Assembly (NCBI GenBank): GCA_025062195.1 | Contig: JANXAS010000003.1 | Coordinates: 1-64,000, forward strand | From: Armatimonadota bacterium | Lineage (GTDB): Bacteria > Armatimonadota > Fervidibacteria > Fervidibacterales > Thermosaccharophagaceae | Reading direction: 5' to 3' | Length of the DNA stretch: 64,000 nucleotides | In this document: one piece after another, positions 8,086-15,968 of the stretch | Position numbering within the stretch: the stretch's first letter is position 1 | How the letters are laid out: every line of letters starts with the position of its first letter | Program-made: the position numbers and the translations under genes | The notes under the pieces: generated by a model | Databases searched by the model: none | What the model was told of the DNA's origin: nothing | What the model saw: only the letters and a program-made list of their open reading frames with translations

Positions 8086-8865
8086 TCACTCATACGGGCA
8101 TTGCACAGTTGATGGACCAAGTAGACCATCCACATCATAGTCAAGTCCAACCCAAGGCGGTGCACAACTCCATTCATCTGCCGACACCGGTGACGGTTGC
8201 AAGCATGGCGACCACACAGCCGTTCCAGACATCCACTTCACATGCCCATCAGCAAAGGCGTAATTTGCCCCCTGAGTATGCCTCCAACCGTTTATGCGTC
8301 CCTCTGAGCTATCATTCCAGCTGGCTGCTGGCGGGTTTGCTGGGTTTGCGAGGTTGCGTCCAAGGAGTGTATTTGTCCCACCAGTCGTGCTCACCAAAAA
8401 GACAAGTGCTTGTCTTGAGTCAGTGCTGCCGTTGGCATCGGCAAGAATGGGTGTCTGTGCAGGCAGCCTTATCATCGCAAGAAGCATTCCACCGCCCGCA
8501 CTTACATGGAAGTTGTAAGTGTAGGATATTAAAGTATTCGTGCTTGGGCATCGGAAGATCTGTTCGTTCTTGACATAGGGCATCATCAGAGTAACCCAGT
8601 TGAATGCAGCGCTGCTTGCGCCACCAACTCTGTGAGGGAGACAGACCTCGTCGTAGTCCTGCGAATACATCGTCCACGCATTGATGAGTTGTTTCAAGTT
8701 GCTCTGGCATGATGCAGTTCTTGCCTTCTCTCTTGCCCTTGCAAACACCGGAAACAGTATTGCTGCCAAGATGGCGATTATGGCAATCACCACCAGCAGC
8801 TCAATCAGTGTGAAACCAATTCGCCCCTTTGACATATGGGCAGCATTCACTTCCTTCTTTTGCAT
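8086..8865 (-). CDS. Type II secretion/type IV prepilin-like protein, DUF1559 (H-x9-DG) family
   Basis: Prepilin-type protein: the class III leader reads [20 protein letters not shown], with cleavage expected before the Phe and the Glu at mature position +5. The mature part has [20 protein letters not shown] and SQDYDE, and the processing-associated motif [13 protein letters not shown] near residue 205. This family forms pseudopilins and is greatly expanded in Planctomycetes and Armatimonadota. A strong GGAGG precedes ATG 8865; a second ATG (MSKG) lies 10 residues in. It appears monocistronic, ending at the hairpin at 8005-8040. Its first 77 coding bases after the leader are nearly identical to a truncated copy at 11.9 kb. 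Confidence 0.9.
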   Translation of the reverse strand: MQKKEVNAAHMSKGRIGFTLIELLVVIAIIAILAAILFPVFARAREKARTASCQSNLKQLINAWTMYSQDYDEVCLPHRVGGASSAAFNWVTLMMPYVKNEQIFRCPSTNTLISYTYNFHVSAGGGMLLAMIRLPAQTPILADANGSTDSRQALVFLVSTTGGTNTLLGRNLANPANPPAASWNDSSEGRINGWRHTQGANYAFADGHVKWMSGTAVWSPCLQPSPVSADEWSCAPPWVGLDYDVDGLLGPSTVQCPYE

Positions 8866-9083
8866 TCTTTATCCCCTCCTTCAAGTTGTTGCTTGGCTTG
8901 AACAACTCGTGACTGTAGCTATTCACTAACACCGCAATCCTTCAAGTTACTCCTTACCTTTATCACCTCCTATCAACTCAACTATGTGTCTGACTTTTCA
9001 GCCACTGTTCGTTTTAATCCCTTCCATGTCTGTAGTGAAGAGCGATTTCCATAATTAATTTAACACGCTCTCCTTCACTGTCG

Positions 9084-10460
9084 CTACTCAGCAAACTCGT
9101 CGGCGTTGCCAACCATGTGTTGGACATTATGCGGAAGCTTGTTTAACTCTTCAACCCTCGCCCCATACTTACCGCAAGTGTTTTCAATGACGATATAATC
9201 AAGGTCTGGAATGATAACCTCGTCCCACTTGTCGCCAATACCCCGCAGCGCAACATCAAGCATTATGACGATTTGGTTCCCCAGAGGTTCGGTTGAGTTG
9301 AGTGTTATTGCGCCATAGAACTCTTGGCACTCGGTGTAGCCGGCGTTATGCGTCCCGGTGTATGGCTTTAACCTTGTTAAGTCAACTTGCTTTCCGATGC
9401 GCCTTGAGACCTCGTCTGACTTTGATGCGAAATAGTCAACGAGCGCTTTCTCTTGCAAGTAAGCTGGCAAGTTCTTCTCGGCGACCTCAACAAGTGCCCT
9501 ATAGCCAACGTTGTAAGCCTCTTCAATGAACTCAAACCAGTAGCGCTGCTCTGGAGTTAACTCGTTTGGCTTTCTCCCCGCGATTACGGAGCGCCGTATG
9601 CATGCGTTTAATCCATCTCGCTTTGGTGCAATGCCGATGTGCACCCACTCACCGTCGCCAATGACTCTGTTGAGCGCCTTCCCAATTAGAGTGCGATTGT
9701 TTTCACCGGCACCAAGAATGATGTCCCAGCCCATCTCTTCAGCTCCAAGTTCTCTTGCAACAAAGTATCCCCATGCTGCAACTTGCGTCTCCATCATTCC
9801 GGGCTTAAGCACGGCAAGCATAGCCCTCATCGCTGCATCCGCTATCTTGCACGCATCACTTATGAGGCGCATTTCATTATCCGACTTCTCGTATTTAATG
9901 CGCTGGTAAATGTGTTGACAGTCAACAACGCCATCCTTACCAAACAGCCCTTCAAGATGCTCAATGATTGATGCAGGTATGATCTGCCTCGGCGTCAACA
10001 AGCCAATTGCACTTACCTTTCCGCCGGCAGCTGCTTCAATGACATCCTCAATCCTTTCGGCTTCAATTGGATATTCCTCATCGGCGAGCTTCAGCATTTC
10101 AACTTTGTGCACCTGTGCCTTTGCCCTCCATGCCGATTGCTCTGCAACATAGCCACCTTCAAGCCCAGCGATTATGTGGAAGCCAGTCTTGCCTATCACT
10201 CCGGCAACTTGCTCAACATGAACATTTGTGTTTCCACCGAGGTATGGAACGTCGCCATCATAATGCTCGTCGGAGAATACAAAGCCAACATCCAAGCCGA
10301 TACCACTCAATGCCTCATAAACTTTGCGCTGCCTCTCAAGGAATTCCTCAGTCGGTATACAAAACGACTTGTCAACAGTTTCACAGTTTGCGAGTATCTT
10401 TTCAACAAGCTTGCATTCCTCACGGAACTGCGAAAGCCTCAATTCGCCAACGCCTCGCAT
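9084..10460 (-). CDS. M24 (creatinase/aminopeptidase P fold) protein without canonical metal ligands
   Basis: Two-domain protein of 458 residues: an N-terminal creatinase-like domain to about 190, then a pita-bread catalytic-fold domain (AMRAMLAVLKPGMMETQVAA, ILGAGENN, GTHNAGYTECQEFYG, VIMLDVALRG). In Xaa-Pro aminopeptidases the metal is held by D, D, H, E, E. Here the segment that should hold the two Asp reads HIGIAPKRDGLNACIRRSV with neither in place, and the first Glu position appears to be Asp. It is therefore either a metal-independent hydrolase, as creatinase is, or a divergent enzyme. ATG 10460 has GGAGG 9-10 nt upstream. It is codirectional with the PIG-L gene 290 bp upstream, but a repeat copy separates them. 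Confidence 0.7.
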   Translation of the reverse strand: MRGVGELRLSQFREECKLVEKILANCETVDKSFCIPTEEFLERQRKVYEALSGIGLDVGFVFSDEHYDGDVPYLGGNTNVHVEQVAGVIGKTGFHIIAGLEGGYVAEQSAWRAKAQVHKVEMLKLADEEYPIEAERIEDVIEAAAGGKVSAIGLLTPRQIIPASIIEHLEGLFGKDGVVDCQHIYQRIKYEKSDNEMRLISDACKIADAAMRAMLAVLKPGMMETQVAAWGYFVARELGAEEMGWDIILGAGENNRTLIGKALNRVIGDGEWVHIGIAPKRDGLNACIRRSVIAGRKPNELTPEQRYWFEFIEEAYNVGYRALVEVAEKNLPAYLQEKALVDYFASKSDEVSRRIGKQVDLTRLKPYTGTHNAGYTECQEFYGAITLNSTEPLGNQIVIMLDVALRGIGDKWDEVIIPDLDYIVIENTCGKYGARVEELNKLPHNVQHMVGNADEFAE

Positions 10461-10510
10461 GCTGGCTCACCTCCATCCCACTTGCGCTGATTCTCATCCG
10501 CAGTTGATGA

Positions 10511-10730
10511 AATACCGTTTAAGAAATTAAAGTGGCATAGGCATCTTGCACACGAAAACTTTAGGAAACAGCCTTCTATATTCCCATTTGAGTCACGAAG
10601 GCGACAAAAATCATCGCCATGTAGTGTTGTCCTCTGCGTGCGATGGTAGTTTAGAGCCATCAAAGTTGTGGCATCAGGAATTTAAGACTATCGTGGACAT
10701 GTCGCAACAATACATGCGTTAGATGTTACC
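10511..10730 (+). repeat. Dispersed intergenic repeat, copy A
   Basis: Shares blocks with the copies at 11.8 and 40.1 kb: ACCGTTTAAGAAATTAAA at the left, CCCATTTGAGTCAC and AGGCGACAAAAA in the middle, GTAGTGTTG, then TCGTGGACA and TAGATGTTACC at the right. It lies upstream of the M24 gene. No reading frame is conserved among the copies. Confidence 0.65.
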
Positions 10731-10752
10731 TTCCCTCACTCGCCAATTGTGG

Positions 10753-11532
10753 TCATTGCTGCACTTCAATTGCAAGCCCGTTTAGAAGTTTTACGAGAAT
10801 GTTATCTTTAGGGAAGGCATGTCCACGATGCTGAATAAAACACTCGGCGAACTCCGCACCGACCTTCCTGCCAACTTGCATTGCCCAATGACGCATGCGC
10901 TCAATATACTCATCAATCCCATGATGCTTTAACAACCATTGCCTTTGGCTCTCGTGGCACTTTAGCATTCTCTCCTTCAGCTCCATGACAGATGTGATAT
11001 TAACGAAGATGCTCATTGGTGCCTCGTTACCAAAATGGTCTATGCCCTCAATTGGCATACAATAGTAAAGATACGGGATGCGCCCTATCGGTTTAGCCGA
11101 CGGGAAAAGGTCGGTCTTCATGTTCGGTGCTCCGGCACAAAAGCATGCATGCCTAACGAGGATGCTACTCATCTCGTGGTCAAGCATATAGTCACCCGGA
11201 TGGTGAGCGAAAACAATTATTGGGTCAACCTGCCTCACCAACTCAACTGTCCGTTTAATGCTTGTATCATTAACTGTAACGAGGAAATCCTTAAGCCCTG
11301 CGCAGTAGTATTTGCCATTGAGCAGTGCTGCGGAGCGTTCGGCTTCGCCGAGCCTTATGCGAGCTATCTCTTCCGGAGGAAGTTCCGTTGAACCACCATC
11401 GCCAGCAGTCATTGTGGCAATGTGCACTTCATAGCCACGCTCATGCAACAGCGCGAGCGTGCCAGCACAAAGAAATTCCGCATCGTCAGGATGCGCCATG
11501 AAAGCAAGAACTCTCTCACCCAACAAGCTCAC
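10753..11532 (-). CDS. PIG-L/LmbE-family deacetylase
   Basis: Zinc-dependent N-acetylglucosaminyl-type deacetylase fold, about 259 residues. The signature AHPDDAEFLCAGTLALL at residue 12 carries the zinc ligands and the catalytic Asp, and FAHHPGDYMLDHEMSS near residue 135 gives the second metal-binding block. Family members remove acetyl groups from GlcNAc-containing glycolipids, mycothiol-type precursors or antibiotic intermediates; the substrate here is unknown. There is no signal peptide, so it should act in the cytoplasm. GTG 11532 is open, but GAGGGGGTGAG lies better placed for TTG 11526 or 11523. Confidence 0.85.
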   Translation of the reverse strand: MSLLGERVLAFMAHPDDAEFLCAGTLALLHERGYEVHIATMTAGDGGSTELPPEEIARIRLGEAERSAALLNGKYYCAGLKDFLVTVNDTSIKRTVELVRQVDPIIVFAHHPGDYMLDHEMSSILVRHACFCAGAPNMKTDLFPSAKPIGRIPYLYYCMPIEGIDHFGNEAPMSIFVNITSVMELKERMLKCHESQRQWLLKHHGIDEYIERMRHWAMQVGRKVGAEFAECFIQHRGHAFPKDNILVKLLNGLAIEVQQ

Positions 11533-11732
11533 CCCCTCGATGAAGGCACGCTTTTAAATTTTAACGAGGGAGGTCAACAGCGGACATTCCTCAAATCGTG
11601 CTGTGAACTTTAGCCCATAGTTGATGATGGATTTTTGAGCATTGCCTTTAGACGGCGGAGAAATCTTCGCCGAGTAGGTTAAATGCTTAATAGTTTCGTC
11701 ACCAAGTGCTGGCTGAAGCCATCGGCTTAGGT

Positions 11733-11879
11733 GACACCGTTTCAGGAAATTAAAATAACATGGCTGCCGTTTGGAGCGCGAAACAGCAAGAACTCTAACA
11801 ATGTAGCGTTGCCTTTTGGTGACGAAATTTAAACGACCGTCGTGGACAAGTTATAACGCTGTGTGGGGTAGATGTCACC
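11733..11879 (+). repeat. Dispersed intergenic repeat, copy C (shortened)
   Basis: Begins GACACCGTTTCAGG and AAATTAAA, has GTAGCGTTGCC and AATTTAAACGAC, then TCGTGGACA, and ends TAGATGTCACC. It aligns with copy A at both ends but lacks the middle block. GGTGACA at the left and the reverse complement of TGTCACC at the right form a 7-bp terminal inverted repeat. Its right end coincides with the broken end of the prepilin pseudogene. Confidence 0.6.
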
Positions 11880-12015
11880 CTAACCGCTCTTTCGCGAACA
11901 CCGGAAACAGTATTGCTGCCAAGATGGCGATTATGGCAATCACCACTAACAGCTCAATCAGTGTGAAGCCGGATGATTCACTTTTCCCCAAAGCTGATAC
12001 CTTGTTACCGACCAT
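11875..12015 (-). pseudogene. Truncated DUF1559-type prepilin (leader and N-terminal helix only)
   Basis: A 46-residue reading frame begins MVGNKVSALGKSESSGF and continues with the class III prepilin segment [16 protein letters not shown] and LFPVFA, then loses similarity at KERLG and stops. A strong AAGGAGGGTG lies upstream of ATG 12015 (ATG 12019 is out of frame). The DNA of the helix region nearly matches that of the intact gene at 8.7-8.8 kb, so this is a recent copy. The downstream part is replaced by a dispersed repeat. Two more SD-like AGGAGG motifs sit further upstream without a clear start. A short product that could still be processed by the prepilin peptidase cannot be excluded. 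Confidence 0.8.
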
Positions 12016-12258
12016 TCATCATCACCCTCCTTGGTTAGGTATATCGTAGACCGACAATTGCTTTGTGTTTTCTATACCACCTCCTTCGTTGCTTACAGTT
12101 AAAGCCTCCTGTCTAAATAACGCGTGAGAGAAGAAGCGGTCATCTCATCCTTTGATGTGAAGGCGATGAAATCGCAGGCTGAAAGTTCTTTTGTAAGAGC
12201 GCGCAAATGAGACAGCTGTTAACCGGCAGCTAATGCCTTGTAGGTAAGAATTCGGTGG

Positions 12259-12750
12259 CTAATAACTAACGCGCTTGATGATAATAAGCGTGCCGTGTTT
12301 GCCCTCAAGTTGCTGCAAGCTAATTACCCATTTATCGGTTTCGCCATCAACTCGCAATATTGCATTCATTCCATTGCTTGCCCTGAACTCATTAACCTTA
12401 GCATTTAGCTCCTTCAATGCCCCAACATACCATGTGAGCACCTGGCTATAACTGTCATTTGTTTCGTAAGCAGCATGGATATATTGGCGTGTATAGCCCT
12501 TTAGTTGTGATGGGATGAATGTCTCAAATGACTGGTTTTCAAGTGGCTTTGCTTTTGGGTAAATTGGGATGCCGATCTCGGCTTCTGTGAAGGGCTTGCG
12601 CAGCCATTTTCCCCTCTCCTTTGCGGTGCTGATTTCGTATGGCTCTGCTGCCGATTCTGTTACAGTCTCACCCGGCAGCTTTATACTCGTCACCCTCGTT
12701 GGAGGTCTGCACCCCGCCAGCATAACCACGAGTATCAAGTAAGAGTTCAT
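12259..12750 (-). CDS. Putative lipoprotein of unknown function
   Basis: From ATG 12750 the protein starts MNSYLILVVMLAGCRPP, a short lipoprotein signal with lipobox LAGC, so it should be anchored in a membrane facing outward. The mature part has EIGIPIYPKAKPL followed by YETNDSYSQVLTWYVGALK and a beta-rich end (KWVISLQQLEGKHGTLIII). Proteins with a 'G-I-P-x-Y-P-x-A' segment and a 'S-x-x-x-V-x-x-W/F-Y' segment are frequent small secreted proteins of unknown role; I do not recognise a function. In-frame upstream ATGs (12768, 12810) are open, but none has a good ribosome site. It is divergent from pyk. Confidence 0.65.
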   Translation of the reverse strand: MNSYLILVVMLAGCRPPTRVTSIKLPGETVTESAAEPYEISTAKERGKWLRKPFTEAEIGIPIYPKAKPLENQSFETFIPSQLKGYTRQYIHAAYETNDSYSQVLTWYVGALKELNAKVNEFRASNGMNAILRVDGETDKWVISLQQLEGKHGTLIIIKRVSY

Positions 12751-12937
12751 GGCGAGTTTTATCGGCATCAATTTTGATCCCAATAGAGTGGAGCAAGCAC
12801 CTCCCCTCATCCCTTTGGTTCACCCCTCACTTAGGCACGTTGCTCATCAGTCAATTTACCGCTATCATTTTACACTGCATTTGCTATCCAACGTAAGATG
12901 CCTTCTCGTCTGCTTTTGGCTTGATGGGGTGAGGCTT

Positions 12938-14365
12938 GTGCGCTGCGCAAAAATCATTTGCACAATCGGACCTGCGACACTCTCCAGTGAGAGCATTGAG
13001 CAACTAATTCATGCTGGGATGGATGTGGCTCGCATAAATTGCTCTCATGGCACAGTTGAGCAGCACATTGAGATGATAAGGCTTATAAGGGAGGCTTCAT
13101 ACAAGTTGGGTAAGTATGTAGCCATACTGTTTGACCTTCGCGGACCGAGGATGAGGGTTGGCGATTTAAGGGAGGATGTTGAATTGCATCGTGGCGATGT
13201 TATTACGCTCGTGACAGAGACACATGCCCAACATGATGAGATACCAATTCAGTCGCCATACCTTGCGATATCGGTCAGGTGCGGTCAGAGGCTCCTCATT
13301 GATGACGGGCGAATTGAACTTGTTGTCAAGCAGACCGATGGCGCTCGGGTGCGCTGTGAAGTCATTCGTGGCGGCGTGCTCAAGTCAAGGAAGGGGATCA
13401 ATGTCCCCGGGGTGCGCTTGGCAGTCCCAATCATTGAGGATGACGAACTTGATGAACTTTCAAGGGGTGTGAAGGAGGGCGTTGATTTCATAGGCGCATC
13501 ATTTGTCCGCTCCGGTGAGGATGTGCATGTCATACGAAGCGCAGTTCAGGCACTCGGTGGTAGGCAGCCGATCATAGCAAAGCTTGAGCACCCAGATGCG
13601 ATTGCGAATCTGAATGAGATACTTGAGGCTTGCGACGGTGTGATGGTAGCTCGTGGTGACCTCGGTGTTGAGATGCTGCCTGAAGATGTGCCTATGTTGC
13701 AAAAGCAGATCATAGCCGAGGCGAATAAGCTTTTCAAGCCAGTAATAGTCGCAACGCAAATGCTTGAGTCAATGACGGAGTCGCCTCGTCCAACGAGGGC
13801 TGAAGCTTCTGATGTTGCCAATGCAATACTTGATGGTGCTGATGCACTTATGCTCTCGGGTGAGACAGCCATTGGTGACTATCCGATTGAGGCTACTCAG
13901 ATGATGGACAGGCTTATACGAAAGACTGAAGGCATGATGTGGCAGTTTAAACCACCTTTGAAGGAGCAAAGGAACGGCAGCATTGAAGGTGTGTTCGCTG
14001 TGCCGCGAGCCGTCAGCAGTGCTGCATGTGTTGCTGCAGAGCAACTTGATGCTAAGGCAATCGTTGTATTCACTCAAAGTGGCTCAACTGCGCTCCTTGT
14101 AAGCAAGTATCGTCCAAGGACGCCAATTGTGGCTTTCACACCGTATGAGTCTGTTTGTAGGTTTTGCTCGCTGCTCTGGGGCGTCGTGCCGCAACAGCTT
14201 GGATACATTGATAACACTGATGAACTCGTCAGACAGATGGATGAAAGGTTGCTCTCAATGGGGTTTGCGAAGCATGGGGATATAGTCATTATGGTTGCTG
14301 GCATACCTCTACAGCTCAAAGGGAGAGCGAACTTCGTCAAAGTTCACATTGTTGGCGAGGCTTAG
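12938..14365 (+). CDS. pyk: Pyruvate kinase
   Basis: Last ATP-forming step of glycolysis: phosphoenolpyruvate plus ADP to pyruvate plus ATP. The barrel starts AKIICTIGPATLSSE, with RINCSHG (Asn and Ser near the phosphate), FDLRGPRMRVG, the PEP and metal site in GVMVARGDLGVEM, the signature ATQMLESM and DALMLSGETAIGDYP. The C-terminal domain follows (VVFTQSGSTALLVSKYRPR). GTG 12938 with GGGGTGAGG just upstream gives about 475 residues, the family norm. A longer frame reaches back to 12749, but its extra residues resemble no pyruvate kinase and overlap the divergent lipoprotein start. Confidence 0.95.
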   Translation: MRCAKIICTIGPATLSSESIEQLIHAGMDVARINCSHGTVEQHIEMIRLIREASYKLGKYVAILFDLRGPRMRVGDLREDVELHRGDVITLVTETHAQHDEIPIQSPYLAISVRCGQRLLIDDGRIELVVKQTDGARVRCEVIRGGVLKSRKGINVPGVRLAVPIIEDDELDELSRGVKEGVDFIGASFVRSGEDVHVIRSAVQALGGRQPIIAKLEHPDAIANLNEILEACDGVMVARGDLGVEMLPEDVPMLQKQIIAEANKLFKPVIVATQMLESMTESPRPTRAEASDVANAILDGADALMLSGETAIGDYPIEATQMMDRLIRKTEGMMWQFKPPLKEQRNGSIEGVFAVPRAVSSAACVAAEQLDAKAIVVFTQSGSTALLVSKYRPRTPIVAFTPYESVCRFCSLLWGVVPQQLGYIDNTDELVRQMDERLLSMGFAKHGDIVIMVAGIPLQLKGRANFVKVHIVGEA

Positions 14366-14403
14366 GATTGGTAGCAAAGCTTTTGTTGCGAGGTTGATGT
14401 CTA

Positions 14404-15936
14404 ATGGGAGGCACTGAAGCGGTTGCGCTCGTCATTGATGCTGCTGACAATGTTGCTACAGCGTTGACGCACCTCATGGTTGGTCAAAGGGTGAAGTTAG
14501 TCGGCAGCTCCAAGCGTGGTTTCGTTAAAGCGAAGGATGATGTGCGCCTTGGACACAAGATTGCTATACGCAGCATAAAATCTGGCGAGCCGGTCATCAA
14601 ATACGGTGAGGTGATCGGCAGAGCAACGCGGAACATAGCCGTTGGAGAGCATGTGCACACTCACAACCTCGTTGGTATTCGTGGCTCCGGGCAGAAGGTC
14701 TTACTGGAACGCATCGGCAAACCGCAGGCTCACAAGTTAACGCTGCCGGAAGATGTCCCAAAGGAATTCCGGGGTTACAGGAGAGCGGACGGAAGGTGCG
14801 CAACGAGGAACATCGTGCTTATTCTTCCGACGGTGGTTTGCGCAAACAGGGTTGCCGAGCAAATTGCATCCTCGGTTAATGGGGCAGTCTCTGTGACCCA
14901 TCCATATGGGTGCACATTCAGTCAGTCGGAGAACGCCTTCCTGAAAAAGATCTTTGTCAACTACGCCTCAAATCCAAATGTGGCTGGTGTCGTCATTGTA
15001 GCGCTTGGCTGTGAGACAGTTGACTTTGCTGGCATTGCTGATGAACTTGCAAAGGTTGGTCAAGTTGTTGAGCTCATCACGATACAGAATGATGGTGGCA
15101 GTGATGGCTCCATTAGGAAAGGTGTCAAAGCCGCCAGCATGATGATGGCAATTGCGCGAAGGCTTCGCCGTGAAGCCATACCTATGAGCGAACTCACCAT
15201 TGCTGTTGAATGCGGCGGCTCAGATACATTCTCCGGGCTAACTGCCAACCCAACTGTCGGATATGCATGCGACTTACATACGGCGCTTGGCGGAACAGTC
15301 ATATTATCCGAGACCGCTGAGGTGATCGGTGCTGAGCACATTGTCGCTGCAAGGGCTATAAACGAGAGTGTAGCGAGGGATTTCTTAAGAGTGGTTGAAA
15401 GGGTTGAGAGGAGCTTAGCTAAAGTGGATGCTCCAGAAGTTGGTGCATATATCACTCGTGGCAACATTGAGGGCGGCTTGACGACACTCGAAGAAAAGTC
15501 ACTTGGATGCATAAGGAAAGCAGGCACTTCGTCACTCTGTGAGGTTGTGCCCTATGGTGAGAGACCGAGAAGACGAGGCCTCATATTCATGGACACGCCC
15601 GGACAAGATGTCAAGTCCGTAACTGGCATGGTTGCTGGTGGCGCTCAGCTCGTCCTTTTCACAACTGGCAGAGGAACACCAGTTGGATGTCCAATAGCGC
15701 CGGTCATAAAGGTTGGGAGCAATAGAAAGCTTGTGGAGAAGATGCCGATGAACATTGATTTGGACACAAGCACCATAGCCGATGGCACCGAAAGGATTGA
15801 AGATGTTGGGTTACGACTATACAAGTTAGTCGCTGATGTTGCCTCTGGGAGGTTGACTCGCTCGGAGGAGTGGCGCCATAACGAGTTTGCCCTTCCTACC
15901 GAGGGTGTAATAACAGGGTGCCGTCCCGATGGGTGA
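14404..15936 (+). CDS. UxaA-family sugar-acid dehydratase (SAF plus altronate/galactarate dehydratase domains)
   Basis: Fused form with an N-terminal SAF domain (about residues 15-90, ending VGEHVHTHNLVGI) and a C-terminal D-galactarate/altronate dehydratase domain (GYRRADGRCATRNIVLILPT, SVTHPYGCTFSQ, VVIVALGCETVDF, ECGGSDTFSGLTANP). Such enzymes are iron-dependent and remove water from hexonates to give 2-keto-3-deoxy acids. The 510-residue length and fusion match E. coli UxaA-type altronate dehydratases, but the substrate cannot be settled from sequence. It starts at ATG 14404, 38 bp after pyk, and is followed 32 bp later by the FAD/HEAT gene, so the three may form a transcription unit feeding keto-acids to pyruvate. 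Confidence 0.85.
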   Translation: MGGTEAVALVIDAADNVATALTHLMVGQRVKLVGSSKRGFVKAKDDVRLGHKIAIRSIKSGEPVIKYGEVIGRATRNIAVGEHVHTHNLVGIRGSGQKVLLERIGKPQAHKLTLPEDVPKEFRGYRRADGRCATRNIVLILPTVVCANRVAEQIASSVNGAVSVTHPYGCTFSQSENAFLKKIFVNYASNPNVAGVVIVALGCETVDFAGIADELAKVGQVVELITIQNDGGSDGSIRKGVKAASMMMAIARRLRREAIPMSELTIAVECGGSDTFSGLTANPTVGYACDLHTALGGTVILSETAEVIGAEHIVAARAINESVARDFLRVVERVERSLAKVDAPEVGAYITRGNIEGGLTTLEEKSLGCIRKAGTSSLCEVVPYGERPRRRGLIFMDTPGQDVKSVTGMVAGGAQLVLFTTGRGTPVGCPIAPVIKVGSNRKLVEKMPMNIDLDTSTIADGTERIEDVGLRLYKLVADVASGRLTRSEEWRHNEFALPTEGVITGCRPDG

Positions 15937-15968
15937 TTGATGGTGAGCAATCATAGGGGGTGGTAAAT

